Source: Candidatus Saccharibacteria bacterium UBA3304
GTDB taxonomy: Bacteria > Patescibacteriota > Saccharimonadia > Saccharimonadales > Saccharimonadaceae
Length of the DNA: 45,864 nucleotides
NCBI GenBank assembly: GCA_002361425.1
Contig: DESW01000002.1
Location: forward strand, 1 to 45,864
Direction: 5' to 3'
Shown: positions 5,913 through 15,217 of the stretch, piece after piece
Layout of the letters: each line of letters begins with the position of its first letter
How positions within the stretch are numbered: position 1 is the first letter of the stretch
The notes under the pieces: model-generated
Seen by the model: only the letters and a program-made list of their open reading frames with translations
Told to the model about the DNA's origin: nothing
Databases searched by the model: none
Made by a program: the position numbers and the translations under genes

Positions 5913-8117
5913 CTAATAATAAAGGACCTCTTCGTTCCGTTTTATCATTCTAGTAATTTCGTCCAAAAATGCGCTTCGGCTGTTTGAGTCACTATTGCAT
6001 AGTAGGGTGACCTGGTTTTTAGTCCTAGTCAACGCCACGTAAAATACTCTACGTTCTTCTGCATATTCGATTCCTTCAGGCTCCGGTTTTGGCATGAAGA
6101 GACTATTCAGCCAGAAGGCATTGCGGTTTTCGCGAGGGAAGTTTTTATTTAACCCTATTACGAATACATAATCAGCCGTCAGTCCCTTTGATTTATGAAT
6201 AGTCATCGCGTCAAAGTGGAAATCTGGAATATCGCGTAGGCAAGCTTTTGTGCCAGGCTCTTCCATAAAGCCTAAGTCTTCATAATCGTATAAATGACTA
6301 AGGTCGGAATTTAATCTAGCGAGCACCATGATGGAACTATCTGGGCTATTATTGTGGACCTTCAAAATCTCATTCTTTAAAACCTCGATTTCTGAGCGTT
6401 TCGCCTCCTCTTTGCGCGCACCGTCGAAATAAGCGATCTTAATGGGCTCATTCAGGTTACGGTCGGAAATGAGATGCTTTCTAATTTGGCTTGAATTTTT
6501 CATAATGAAATCGCCTGTAATGTTTGCGAGGTTTTGTACTGTTCTATAGGTGTGCTGGATGCGATATAGTTTTGCATTCGGGAATAATTTCTGAAAATTA
6601 TACGTGTACTCAATTTTGGAGCCGGTAAAAGCATAAATTGACTGCCAATCATCGCCGATTGCCGTGAGTTTTGCGTGATTCCTTGCTAATGTCTTCATCG
6701 TTAGCTCATATCTATCAAACGAGATATCCTGATACTCATCGATAATTACATATTCGTAATTAAAGCTTTCTGCTGCTAATTCTTCTATGTATCGTTTCGC
6801 ATAGAAAATCATGTCGGAATAGTCGAAGCCGACTAGGGTCGGATCGCCAAATAGTCTTCGATTGTAATAAATGAGATAATTTTTTATATATTCGTATTGC
6901 TTAGCCGCCTTATCCTTATCGAAATCCTGGTCAAAGGACTCGCCATTGCTTAAATAATCGGTCACTATCTTATCGAAATCTGCTCTATCTGGAGATGCTT
7001 TAATTAAGTCTACTACGCCAGTAAAAAGGCGCTTTACTTGGAAAAGTTCCGCTAGTGGGTTTTGGTCTAGAACAATATTCGCTAGTTCCTCGTCGCTCTT
7101 CGGGGAAAGATTGAAGCCAAATTCTTTCAATTTTTGTTCGAGTGTTACCAAGTATCCTTGATTTGGTTCGTAATCTAGAGCAATGAATCGCGTGTGATGC
7201 GTCCGATGGTATTCTTCCTTGATTTGGCGTATCTTATCGTATGTCTTGCTATAAATAGCTCCTTCTGCGGAAAGCCCGAAGTATTCGACATAAATCTTTT
7301 CTCCGCCGAGTGTCAATGTGAAGTCTGGTCGATACGTTGAATAATCTGGCATTATCTCTTCATAGACGCGTTCGTATTCGTAGTCGATTCCATTTGCTAA
7401 TAAGAAATTAGCTATAGCTACCTCACCTTTGGATTTGACGAATTCTCCGCGAAGTGTTTTTGGCGATTCGGAGTTTGCATATTCGTCGGCTTTATCTCTT
7501 AATACGCTTCCGATGTCGCCCCACTGTCTAATTTGTTCCGCTTTGTAGTAATTGAAATATTCATCAAAAGAATCAAAACGTTCAACACACTCTTTAAATA
7601 TTTTTCCGAAAAGCCATGTTTTTCCTACGGTTTTCGGCTCAAATGTGTCCATAAATTCTTTGACTGAATCTTTTGAGAAATATATCTTCTCTTTAAAAAA
7701 GTCAGCAAAAATCTTTTCTTTTTCATTATTGTCTACCACATAACATTTTCGATGCGATTTAGTCGCATAAATATTCTTCATATATTTAAAACCGAGCGAA
7801 TGGAATGTAGAAATATCTGCGGGTATATTAAGATCAATATTGATGCGGTCTCTCAGCTCCTCGACATTTTTTCTAGCGAAACTCATGACTAGAATTTTCT
7901 TCGGGTCAACATGTAGGATGTCGACCAGATACTTAACCTTTGCAATCATGGTGGTAGTTTTTCCGGTACCAGCACCGGCAATAATCAGAGCTGCATCGTC
8001 GTCCCCAAGTATAGCCAAGCGTTGCTCTTCGTCTAAATTTATCTTTGGATCAACATTGTCTAGAATATGATCAAAATAATCCTTTAATTCGACGAGTCTA
8101 TTGTCCTGTATATCCAT
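5913..8117 (-). CDS. UvrD/Rep-family (helicase IV-like) SF1 helicase
   Basis: A 734-residue superfamily 1A helicase. It shows an N-terminal Q-motif-like DEEQRLAI, Walker A GAGTGKTT near residue 50, motif Ia FARKNVEEL, Walker B VIIDEYQDIS, motif III GDDWQSIYAF, motif V TIHKSKGLTADYVFVIGL and motif VI YVALTRTK. Between motifs Ia and II a domain at about 225-330 (GEVAIANFLL, YRPDFTL, YVEYFG) resembles the nuclease-like insertion of helicase IV relatives, though the last metal-binding lysine is replaced. The extended -10 TGC-TACAAT (8124-8129) places transcription start at the second ATG (8117), so I use that rather than 8123. Likely role: DNA repair or removal of DNA-bound proteins. Confidence 0.85.
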   Translation of the reverse strand: MDIQDNRLVELKDYFDHILDNVDPKINLDEEQRLAILGDDDAALIIAGAGTGKTTTMIAKVKYLVDILHVDPKKILVMSFARKNVEELRDRINIDLNIPADISTFHSLGFKYMKNIYATKSHRKCYVVDNNEKEKIFADFFKEKIYFSKDSVKEFMDTFEPKTVGKTWLFGKIFKECVERFDSFDEYFNYYKAEQIRQWGDIGSVLRDKADEYANSESPKTLRGEFVKSKGEVAIANFLLANGIDYEYERVYEEIMPDYSTYRPDFTLTLGGEKIYVEYFGLSAEGAIYSKTYDKIRQIKEEYHRTHHTRFIALDYEPNQGYLVTLEQKLKEFGFNLSPKSDEELANIVLDQNPLAELFQVKRLFTGVVDLIKASPDRADFDKIVTDYLSNGESFDQDFDKDKAAKQYEYIKNYLIYYNRRLFGDPTLVGFDYSDMIFYAKRYIEELAAESFNYEYVIIDEYQDISFDRYELTMKTLARNHAKLTAIGDDWQSIYAFTGSKIEYTYNFQKLFPNAKLYRIQHTYRTVQNLANITGDFIMKNSSQIRKHLISDRNLNEPIKIAYFDGARKEEAKRSEIEVLKNEILKVHNNSPDSSIMVLARLNSDLSHLYDYEDLGFMEEPGTKACLRDIPDFHFDAMTIHKSKGLTADYVFVIGLNKNFPRENRNAFWLNSLFMPKPEPEGIEYAEERRVFYVALTRTKNQVTLLCNSDSNSRSAFLDEITRMIKRNEEVLYY

Positions 8118-8123
8118 AACCAT

Positions 8124-8129
8124 ATTGTA
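8124..8129 (-). promoter_or_regulatory. Extended -10 of the helicase gene
   Basis: TGC-TACAAT on the minus strand, directly abutting the ATG at 8123. The start site expected 6-7 nt further on coincides with the ATG at 8117, which implies a leaderless mRNA. Confidence 0.6.
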
Positions 8130-8299
8130 GCAGTATTTGATATCATCGCAGGAAACTGCTGTACTATTTTTAGGCTATTGACGGTTGTATAGATAATCTC
8201 AGTTAGGGGTCTGCAAATTATAAAAGATTCTACCTACAGTTTGTGGTCTTTTCCTGTCTCCACTCGTAAAATAAGGTAAAATTTAACCAAAGGACAATT

Positions 8300-8905
8300 A
8301 TGGACCTACGTAAAATCGGCAAATTCATCGCCCAGAAACGCCAGGAAAATAACTATACCCAGGAGAGCCTAGCCGAAGCGCTCGACGTCTCCAATCGCTC
8401 CGTTTCCAAATGGGAGCGTGGTATTTGCTTGCCTGATTCCGGTCACATGGCTGAGCTCTGCAAGCTGCTCAAAATTTCTATTAACGATTTATTTAACGGC
8501 GAGAAGGTAGATATGAAAGATGCTGAAAAGAAAGCAGAACAGTTATTAATTGAAATGGCAAAGCGCCAAGAAATTGCCAATAAGCGTACATTCGTACATA
8601 CGAATATTGCTGCAGTTGGTGCAATGTTGCTTTACTTTGCTGTCGTTGGCATTACTGCGCGCTGCATGCATAAAGAAGATTTCTGGCCTATCCTCATCTT
8701 AGTTCTTGCTACGCTAGTCCTCTTCATTACTTTATACTTCGCCTTCCGTATCGAAGTCGATCTCGGTCACTATACCTGCAAGCACTGTAAGTACGAATTT
8801 ACGCCGACCTATGGCCAGGCTGCTCGCGCTATACACATGGGCACCACGCGTTATCTCAAATGCCCAAAATGTCACAAGCGCTCTTGGTCAAAGAAACACT
8901 TCTAA
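8300..8905 (+). CDS. XRE-family HTH membrane regulator with zinc ribbon
   Basis: A 201-residue protein. Residues 5-60 are a Cro/C1-type helix-turn-helix (KIGKFIAQKRQENNYTQESL, then SNRSVSKWERG). Two transmembrane helices span about 100-150, and the C-terminal tail holds a zinc ribbon (CKHC near 159 and CPKC near 190). A DNA-binding head, membrane pair and zinc tail suggest a membrane-tethered transcription regulator; this architecture is seen in Firmicutes-type HTH proteins of unknown signal. The ATG at 8300 has AAAGGA 7 nt upstream and TAAAAT boxes at 8267-8272 and 8277-8282. Upstream, 8130-8266 shows no gene. A separate promoter serves the next small gene. Confidence 0.75.
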   Translation: MDLRKIGKFIAQKRQENNYTQESLAEALDVSNRSVSKWERGICLPDSGHMAELCKLLKISINDLFNGEKVDMKDAEKKAEQLLIEMAKRQEIANKRTFVHTNIAAVGAMLLYFAVVGITARCMHKEDFWPILILVLATLVLFITLYFAFRIEVDLGHYTCKHCKYEFTPTYGQAARAIHMGTTRYLKCPKCHKRSWSKKHF

Positions 8906-8933
8906 TTTTCAGGTATATTCAAGGCTTATCTTC

Positions 8934-8939
8934 TATAAT
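8934..8939 (+). promoter_or_regulatory. -10 box of the small membrane-protein gene
   Basis: TATAAT 27 nt before the ATG at 8967, leaving a short leader with a clear AGGAGA ribosome-binding site. Confidence 0.6.
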
Positions 8940-8966
8940 ACGCTCGACATTAAACAGGAGAGCATA

Positions 8967-9251
8967 ATGAAAGAAGAAGAAAAAACGCTCATCGTCAAAC
9001 CAGAATGCCAGTGCAAAGGCAAAGCAGTTAGCTTCCTAATCGGCCTCTTGGTTGGCGCCGTAATTACGGTCATCGCATTCGTCGCTTTCATGTTGGCGAG
9101 TGGCCATCCAAATCAGCCACAAATGCCACAAATGCAGGGCAACAATGCTCCGCAAATGCAGCAGCAAATGCCGGGCCAGGGTCGTCAGTCGCGTGGCGAA
9201 CGCTCACCGAAAGGCATCGACAAAGATCTTGAATCTGAAGACGAAGATTAA
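8967..9251 (+). CDS. Small single-pass membrane protein with Gln/Met-Pro-rich tail
   Basis: A 94-residue protein with a charged N-terminus containing a CQC pair, one transmembrane helix (about 21-46, SFLIGLLVGAVITVIAFVAF) and a tail rich in Gln, Met and Pro (PQMPQMQGNN) that ends very acidic (ESEDED). I do not recognise a family. The start at 8967 is set by AGGAGAGCATA just upstream and by the -10 at 8934-8939; a longer frame from 8811 would overlap the HTH gene and lacks such signals. A perfect 12-bp terminator hairpin follows. Confidence 0.7.
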   Translation: MKEEEKTLIVKPECQCKGKAVSFLIGLLVGAVITVIAFVAFMLASGHPNQPQMPQMQGNNAPQMQQQMPGQGRQSRGERSPKGIDKDLESEDED

Positions 9252-9253
9252 TT

Positions 9254-9282
9254 AAAAATACCGCCGATCAGGCGGTATTTTT
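9254..9282. terminator. Bidirectional intrinsic terminator
   Basis: AAAAATACCGCC (9254-9265) and GGCGGTATTTTT (9271-9282) form a perfect 12-bp stem with loop GATCA. It serves the plus gene ending at 9251 and the minus gene ending at 9281. Confidence 0.9.
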
Positions 9283-9913
9283 ATTTGTTGCGTTTCGCGT
9301 TGTGTTCGCGCATGACTTTTGAGAAAGTCTCTAAATCGCGCGTCGCTTCCTCGACTTTTACGAGCGTGCCTTTAAAGTCTGGATCGTCAAAGTAAATCGT
9401 CTTCGTCGCGTAGCCGTCTGTGGAGTATTTTTCGCGCAAATGAATACGTGCTTCTTCTAGAATCTGCTCTTCGGTCATTTCTGGATGGATATGCTTTGTA
9501 TAGTCATAGACGCGGCTCAGCATCTTCTCGAAATCATTATCGCGGTCAGCCGTCGAAACAATCTTGCCGTAAACGCTACGCGGCTCGCGACCAAGTGATG
9601 CGCGATGATCCTCGACTGCCTGTGCCATTGTTTCGATTTCTTCAGCAGAGAAGTGCGCCTTCAAAAACTCGTCTTTGCGCATCATTTTTGCCGACTCGAA
9701 ATTATGTGTTTCGTTATCAATCAAACGGCCTAAATCGTGATATGCCGCGATAATATAGACCATGTCAATATTTACACCCGGCGCTTGCTCGGCGAAGCGC
9801 AAGCTGCGCGTAATCACCCAGTCTATATGCTCGCCCGTGTGGCCGCCCAGCTTGGCGTACTGTGGAATAATTTCCGTCTCAATATACTTCTGAATTTCTG
9901 CACTTGGTTTCAT
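9281..9913 (-). CDS. HD-domain metal-dependent phosphohydrolase
   Basis: A 210-residue HD-superfamily protein: histidines in the GGHTGEHIDWV helix (H25, H29), the H59-D60 pair in AAYHDLGR, DHRAS near 105 and an aspartate in STADRDNDFE near 125. These are the metal ligands and helices of HD phosphohydrolases, which cleave phosphomonoesters or nucleotide phosphates. The substrate cannot be told. The ATG at 9913 is chosen because GGAGAAATA precedes it; the frame could open 8 codons earlier without a ribosome-binding site. It is co-directional with the upstream zinc-ribbon gene (55-nt gap) and ends in a shared terminator. Confidence 0.8.
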   Translation of the reverse strand: MKPSAEIQKYIETEIIPQYAKLGGHTGEHIDWVITRSLRFAEQAPGVNIDMVYIIAAYHDLGRLIDNETHNFESAKMMRKDEFLKAHFSAEEIETMAQAVEDHRASLGREPRSVYGKIVSTADRDNDFEKMLSRVYDYTKHIHPEMTEEQILEEARIHLREKYSTDGYATKTIYFDDPDFKGTLVKVEEATRDLETFSKVMREHNAKRNK

Positions 9914-9968
9914 TATTTCTCCAATACAAAGCACCACCAGTCATTATGACCGCCGTTTTCGACGCTCA

Positions 9969-10328
9969 TTACCAAACCTGATCGAGCATCTTCTGCGATT
10001 GTTGCTCGAACTCCAACTGAGTTTCCTGTTTCTTGCGCTCAAACTCTGCGCGCGAATTATTCATCGAAATAATCGAGATAATTGTTGCGAGCACAGAAAT
10101 GCCAATAAAAATCGCTACAATAAGCACAATCATTCTGCGCACTGGACGCAGCGTAATGTCTGCCGACTTCAAGGCCTCCATCGCTTTTTCGGAAAGCTGA
10201 GATAAATCATCTACGCCGTATTCGACCGCATATTTGCGACGGCAGCTGCCGCAAGTCACGTCGCGTTCGCCGAACTTAAAATCTAGATTCCCGCCACAGT
10301 TTGGACACTTCTTCTCGAATACTTTCAT
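9969..10328 (-). CDS. Zinc-ribbon membrane protein
   Basis: A 119-residue protein. The N-terminal zinc ribbon has CPNC near 8-11 and CGSC near 31-34, followed by an amphipathic linker, one transmembrane helix at about 65-88 (RRMIVLIVAIFIGISVLATI) and a charged coiled-coil-like C-terminus (EFERKKQETQLEFEQQ). The ribbon should face the cytoplasm. No specific function can be assigned. Its ATG overlaps the stop of the DUF1653 gene (ATGA), so the two are translationally coupled. Confidence 0.7.
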   Translation of the reverse strand: MKVFEKKCPNCGGNLDFKFGERDVTCGSCRRKYAVEYGVDDLSQLSEKAMEALKSADITLRPVRRMIVLIVAIFIGISVLATIISIISMNNSRAEFERKKQETQLEFEQQSQKMLDQVW

Positions 10329-10570
10329 TTTGCTACGCTCCTTATTTCTTGCAATTCAAAACGATATTTTTGTTTTACGTCTGGATACTTCTCGTGGTCA
10401 ACCTCGCTCAAAAACATTTCTTTCGGGCGTACGTATAATTTGCCGTCACCGTAGAGCTGGCGGTAAATCACCATTTCTTCGCCGGTCTCAGAATGAATCG
10501 CGACGTCGACAACTAGATACTTGTCACCCTTAAAATGCTGATAAACTCGGTTAACTAGAAGCTCATTCAT
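10325..10570 (-). CDS. DUF1653-domain protein
   Basis: An 81-residue protein fitting DUF1653 along its whole length (VYQHFKGDKYLVVDVAIHSE, then MVIYRQLYGDGKLYVRP and PKEMFL). The fold is a small beta barrel of unknown function, widespread in bacteria. The start is the ATG at 10570: a minus-strand TATAAT (10577-10582) ends 6 nt upstream, indicating a leaderless mRNA. A GTG opening at 10588 would overlap that promoter. It overlaps the downstream zinc-ribbon gene by 4 nt. The promoter lies just after the stop of the giant LRR gene, with no terminator between. Confidence 0.85.
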   Translation of the reverse strand: MNELLVNRVYQHFKGDKYLVVDVAIHSETGEEMVIYRQLYGDGKLYVRPKEMFLSEVDHEKYPDVKQKYRFELQEIRSVAK

Positions 10571-10590
10571 AGCTCCATTATAGCGCACTA

Positions 10591-13500
10591 TTATTGGCGT
10601 TTAGCTAAGCGGTTGACGCTCCAGGCAACCAGGCCAATAGCGCTCAAAGTGAATACTGCAAGATAGACGATTAGCTCATCGCGTGTGACTGGCAAGCCTG
10701 GGATAGGGTTGCCGCCACCTTCGCCTTCCGCACGAGGCTCGATATCGTCGCTAGAAGGATGATTTGTGTAGGCGTCGCGGTAATTGACGTCAATGCGGTA
10801 GCCGCTTGGTCTGCTGGAGTCAGCGACGAGCTGACCGTCGATATTTGCGAAGTTTTCGTTGCTGTAGTCGAGGGCATTTAGTGCGACTGGCGTATTGTGG
10901 ATGACGCCAAAGGCCGTACTTTCGTCGACGTTGCTGAAGCTAACTGGTGCATTTGCGCGAGTAAATGTTCTTCCGGAGAACTGGCCCCAGGTAGTTGATT
11001 CGAGCACGACGCCATCGCGGCGTAGTGCGTAAACTACGATTTCGGATTTGTCGAAGTCATTGCTGTCTTTGTCGATTAGAATGTCTGGATCGTTTGCTTC
11101 AATGTAGAGCACCTCATCAAGTGGATAGAATTCGCCCTCGAAGTTGTCGCGTGCAGTCGAGCTTGCATATGGTTCTGCGCCCCAAGTCGAGTATGCATAA
11201 ATGTCGGCGCCTTCTGGAATGGTTGGGCCCATGCTTGGTTCGTCGGAATTGTCGCCACCGCTACCGCCAGTATTGCCGGTAAAGCCAGGTAGATTATTAT
11301 CGCGTACTTCCGTATCGCCCCAAATGAAGATGCTCTTCAACTTGTTGCCGTTCGCGAATGCGCCGTTATCGATTCTAGTAATTCCAAATGCTACTTCCGC
11401 CGTTTCAACTTCCGCATCATTGAAGAAGGTTGCTTCTGGCACGGTGCCGTTGCTGAAGGTGCTGATTACGTTTATACTCTTAACTTTTGGCATGCCGCTA
11501 AATGCATAGCCTGCTGCGCCATCAAACTTTGCAGCACTCAAATTAAAGTCGCTGCCTGCGCCACCAATCGAAGTAAATGCGGTCTTCTTGAATGGACGCT
11601 TGCCGAGTACAACCGTTTCGTTCTTTAGTGCTGGCGCGAAGTAAATTTCGTCGAGTACAATATCGTTGATGAAGGCTTCGTCATTAATTAAGCGGAGTGC
11701 GGTGTCCTTACTTGCGTCTACTTTCTTGAGCTTCGAACAGTCTTCGAATGCGTTCTTTGAGATTGCTGGGAGTGCTGTAATCTCAACTTCCTGCATCGTC
11801 ATGCCATGGAATTCTGGGATGCCGTCGTCTGCGTGGAGAGCAGGGAGGTCGGCAGAATTAATCGTCATTTTATCAACTTCCGCGCCGTAGAATACTACGA
11901 AGATTGGCTGGTCGGCTGTCTTTGCGTAAGTCAGGTCTGGGTCGAGCGTAATCTTCTCGTAATAAACATCTGTGTCGCCGGCGTTGAATGCGTCTTTGCC
12001 GATATATTGAATGCCGCCATGAATCTTTAAGTCGTCAGTAATATCCGTACCGTAGAATGCGGAGCGGTTAATCGTCCTCAAACTTTCAGGGAACTCGTTA
12101 ATCGTAACCTTTGCCTCCTGGAATGCTTCTTCGTCAATCGTTTGGAGTGCGGTTGGCAAGCTAATCTCGCCAAGCTCTGCCTGGTAGAATGCGTCGTCGC
12201 CAATCAAAGTTGTGCCGGCCGGTAGGCTCAGCTCGTCAATCTTTGCGGCCTGGAACATAGATGGCGCAATTACAGTCCAGTTGGTTGCTGACAAATCGAC
12301 TTCCTCCGCATTGAGACCATAGAAGTATGCAAAATCTTTGCCGCATTCAGTTGGATTATAACAAGTTCGTGGCGCGTCGGCTGGAGTATAGACATCATTG
12401 TATGTGCTAAAGCCGCCGAATGGCTGGCCGGCGTTTTCTGTAAACGTCACTTTGCCGAGTTTATGCTGCTTGTCGCCGAAACTGTTTACGAAAATTCTAT
12501 AGTCGTTGCCGCCAGTGATCTTTGTTGCATCGTGCAGGTTCATGTCGATAGTGACATTGCGGAGCTTTGGCGTGCTTAGTGCGATATCTGAGCCAAGCTG
12601 TTCGATAGAATTTGATAGCGTAAGGTCGCGAATGCTCGAACCGTAGAATGCCTGAGTGTCGATGCGCTTTAAGTTTGGTGAGTTGACGTCTGCCGTGAAG
12701 CCACTGTTTCCGTAGAATGCATATTCGCCAATTGTCTCTACCGTATTAGGCAAGTTGCTAATAGGAGCTTTAATTTTTGCAATTTCTTCTTCGGACAACC
12801 CGTAATCGCCAGAAACAGCTGTGCCCCAGAATGCGCGAACGCCAATACTCTTCAAGCTAGTAGGGAGCGTGAGCGGCTTCGTAATTTCTGCACGCATAAA
12901 AGCGTTTTCGCTAATTGTGGTTACAGTGTTTGGCAGTTTAACCTCATTGATTCTGTTACCAAAGAAGGTATGGTAGTTAATTACCGTCCATTTTGCGGCG
13001 CTAGCGTCAAATGTGCCGGCGCAGAGCCTATACATACCCTGGTCGGCAGGTGGTGCAGCGATAGATTTTTCTGTAAAAGTAATATTATCAATGCACATCT
13101 CATATTTGAGCGGATCGATAGAATCTTGATAGCCGCCGTTTCTGACGATTGGCGATGGTATTGCAAAGTTTCTACCAACCTGGCTAGTGAAGAGCTCGCC
13201 GAACCTACCGCCCATGATGTTAGCATTATTTTTCTTGCCGAAGATGTCGGTATCGAAGGTAAGGTTTTTAAGTGCCCAGTTGCCAACGAATGCGCGAAAA
13301 CCGACATATTCGACCGAATCGCGAATAGTGATGTTTTTAATGTTTGCACCAATGAATGCGTTATCGCCGATATACTTCAAGTTTGGCATATCAAAGTTTG
13401 TGATATTCATATTCGGATTAAATGCGAACGCCTTATCGCCAATGTAAATAAGACTTGTTGGGAGACTATCAAAAACCAAAGACTTGTTATTTAGCGTCCA

Positions 13501-15132
13501 CATAAATGCTCTCGCATCGATACCGCGCAAAGTAGAAGGGAAGCTCACTTTGCTTGGCGACATGCCATTTGGGTTTACCTCGGTCCCTTCACTATTGCCG
13601 TAGCCCATTGTGATGTAGCTGGCCGTAAATGCCTGTTCGCCGATATAGTCTATGCCTTCGCCGATATTAATTTCGTCGAGATATACGCCAGTATCCTGGA
13701 AGTAACCAAAAGGAATAACATTCCTTACTTCGCCTAGATATTTCGCGGCTAGGCTATAACTTTCTATAACTTTTCTGCGCTCAGGAATCGTGTCGTTGCT
13801 ATCGTACGGCGCCACGATATTTAACTTGCGTAGAGTAAGATTCGTAAGAGCATTTCGTTCATTGTAGCCAATCCATTCGTTGTCGCAGTTAATGCCGCCA
13901 CCTACACTAGCGCCCACGAAAGTAGGCAGGAATGGGTGATCATTGTAATAGTCTGGACTGCTATACTGCCTCAATGTCAAAGGGTCATAAGCGACAGTAA
14001 ACGTCTCAATCGGATTGCCATTAAAGATGGCGGCACCGACATACTTGATTGATTTTGGCAAATAGACTTCTTTAAGATTATTATTGCCGAAGGCGAGAGT
14101 ATCGAGCGAGGTTAATGAGCCGAGGTTGATTGTATTTAGGCCGGCATTATAGAACGCAGCAATGTCGATACTTGGCGAAATGTCGGTAAAATCTAGGCTA
14201 CCAAGATCGGTATTCATGAAAGCCATCGCATGAATGCGCTTTAGGGCGCTGTTAAAGCTCGCGGAAGTGATTGCGGAATTTTTAAATGCCGCACCACCGA
14301 TTTCTTCTATATTCTTTGATTCGAATGCCTGCTTTAGCTTTGGTGTATTCTGAAAAACGCCGCCGTAAAGAGTTTTGACGCCGTCGCCGAAGGTGACGCT
14401 GGTGAGCTCAGAGCAGTTCTTGCAGAGCGCTTCGCCGATTTCTTCGGTTTCGAGGCTAAGCGTCTTAACGTTGGAACCCTCAAATACGTGGCCGCCGAGC
14501 GTCTGATTGGAGCTAATCGCGATATCGGTGTTGTTGAGCGTGGCATTGCGGAAAGCGCGCCAGCCAATATACTTTACCTTGTCGAAGTTCGTGAGCTTGA
14601 GCTTTAGGCCCTCAAAGGCGCCCTTGCCGCCAGTTTCATTGAAGGTCGTAGCGCGCTGGGAAATAATCGCGTTGTTGTTGAAAACGAGTTCGATTTCGTT
14701 GGTGTTGTTTTCGAAGAGCGGGGCAAGGCTCATGATTTGACCAGCGTGGCCGCTCGCGTCGGTCATATTAGTCATATCGAGCTTCGTTACGCCGATTGGG
14801 ATTGTTTCGGCTGCTTCGTAATCGGTCAAATCGGAGACGTAGTAAGTGGTCACATTAGCAACGGTGCTGTTGCTAATTTTCGTAAGAACATCGGCCATTG
14901 ATGGGACGACAATGGTGGTCGTATTTGCGGGTGCGCTCTTAAAACCGATGTATACTTTTGGGTCTTCATTGGAGGTTTCGTCGATCGCCCAAGACCAAGT
15001 AATGTTATTTGAATCCGTAAAACTGCCCGTCGTAGAAATTGTGGCAGATGCATTTTGTCCGTATAGACAAATCGCTAAGAGCGAGCATGCAAAAAGCTTA
15101 CAAAAGCTAGTTTTCTTGCGAAGAAATCCCAT
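10591..15132 (-). CDS. Giant BspA-type leucine-rich-repeat surface protein with sortase-like tail
   Basis: A 1513-residue secreted protein. It has a signal peptide (1-30, ending NASA), then about 1200 residues of BspA-type LRR_5 repeats (AFYGT, IGDDAFYQAE, LPTALQTIDEEAF, repeated about every 23 residues), then a less repetitive beta region (about 1250-1470). The C-terminus has the order of a cell-wall sorting signal: LPVTR at 1480-1484, a hydrophobic stretch and a KRQ tail; the usual G of LPXTG is R. BspA-type proteins bind host matrix or other microbes in oral and gut bacteria, so an adhesin is the natural inference. GGGAGA lies 6 nt before the ATG at 15132. It occupies one tenth of the window, and a downstream sortase gene exists at 33147. 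Confidence 0.85.
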   Translation of the reverse strand: MGFLRKKTSFCKLFACSLLAICLYGQNASATISTTGSFTDSNNITWSWAIDETSNEDPKVYIGFKSAPANTTTIVVPSMADVLTKISNSTVANVTTYYVSDLTDYEAAETIPIGVTKLDMTNMTDASGHAGQIMSLAPLFENNTNEIELVFNNNAIISQRATTFNETGGKGAFEGLKLKLTNFDKVKYIGWRAFRNATLNNTDIAISSNQTLGGHVFEGSNVKTLSLETEEIGEALCKNCSELTSVTFGDGVKTLYGGVFQNTPKLKQAFESKNIEEIGGAAFKNSAITSASFNSALKRIHAMAFMNTDLGSLDFTDISPSIDIAAFYNAGLNTINLGSLTSLDTLAFGNNNLKEVYLPKSIKYVGAAIFNGNPIETFTVAYDPLTLRQYSSPDYYNDHPFLPTFVGASVGGGINCDNEWIGYNERNALTNLTLRKLNIVAPYDSNDTIPERRKVIESYSLAAKYLGEVRNVIPFGYFQDTGVYLDEINIGEGIDYIGEQAFTASYITMGYGNSEGTEVNPNGMSPSKVSFPSTLRGIDARAFMWTLNNKSLVFDSLPTSLIYIGDKAFAFNPNMNITNFDMPNLKYIGDNAFIGANIKNITIRDSVEYVGFRAFVGNWALKNLTFDTDIFGKKNNANIMGGRFGELFTSQVGRNFAIPSPIVRNGGYQDSIDPLKYEMCIDNITFTEKSIAAPPADQGMYRLCAGTFDASAAKWTVINYHTFFGNRINEVKLPNTVTTISENAFMRAEITKPLTLPTSLKSIGVRAFWGTAVSGDYGLSEEEIAKIKAPISNLPNTVETIGEYAFYGNSGFTADVNSPNLKRIDTQAFYGSSIRDLTLSNSIEQLGSDIALSTPKLRNVTIDMNLHDATKITGGNDYRIFVNSFGDKQHKLGKVTFTENAGQPFGGFSTYNDVYTPADAPRTCYNPTECGKDFAYFYGLNAEEVDLSATNWTVIAPSMFQAAKIDELSLPAGTTLIGDDAFYQAELGEISLPTALQTIDEEAFQEAKVTINEFPESLRTINRSAFYGTDITDDLKIHGGIQYIGKDAFNAGDTDVYYEKITLDPDLTYAKTADQPIFVVFYGAEVDKMTINSADLPALHADDGIPEFHGMTMQEVEITALPAISKNAFEDCSKLKKVDASKDTALRLINDEAFINDIVLDEIYFAPALKNETVVLGKRPFKKTAFTSIGGAGSDFNLSAAKFDGAAGYAFSGMPKVKSINVISTFSNGTVPEATFFNDAEVETAEVAFGITRIDNGAFANGNKLKSIFIWGDTEVRDNNLPGFTGNTGGSGGDNSDEPSMGPTIPEGADIYAYSTWGAEPYASSTARDNFEGEFYPLDEVLYIEANDPDILIDKDSNDFDKSEIVVYALRRDGVVLESTTWGQFSGRTFTRANAPVSFSNVDESTAFGVIHNTPVALNALDYSNENFANIDGQLVADSSRPSGYRIDVNYRDAYTNHPSSDDIEPRAEGEGGGNPIPGLPVTRDELIVYLAVFTLSAIGLVAWSVNRLAKRQ

Positions 15133-15203
15133 TTCTATCTCCCGTTTTTATTTCAATGACCCTATTTAACTAAATTTAAGCATAAGTAATATCAAAAATC
15201 AAG

Positions 15204-15209
15204 TATAAT
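15204..15209 (+). promoter_or_regulatory. -10 box, 8 nt from an ATG
   Basis: TATAAT followed by AAGAGGTA and the ATG at 15218. Either leaderless or with a very short leader that carries only GAGG. Confidence 0.5.
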
Positions 15210-15217
15210 AAGAGGTA

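Noticed and set aside
8145..8170. Terminator near GCAG-GAAA-CTGC
   Set aside because: The 4-bp stem is too short and no T-run follows directly.
10877..15053. Many antisense and off-frame ORFs inside the giant LRR gene
   Set aside because: They are shadows of a repetitive coding sequence without ribosome-binding sites or recognisable domains.
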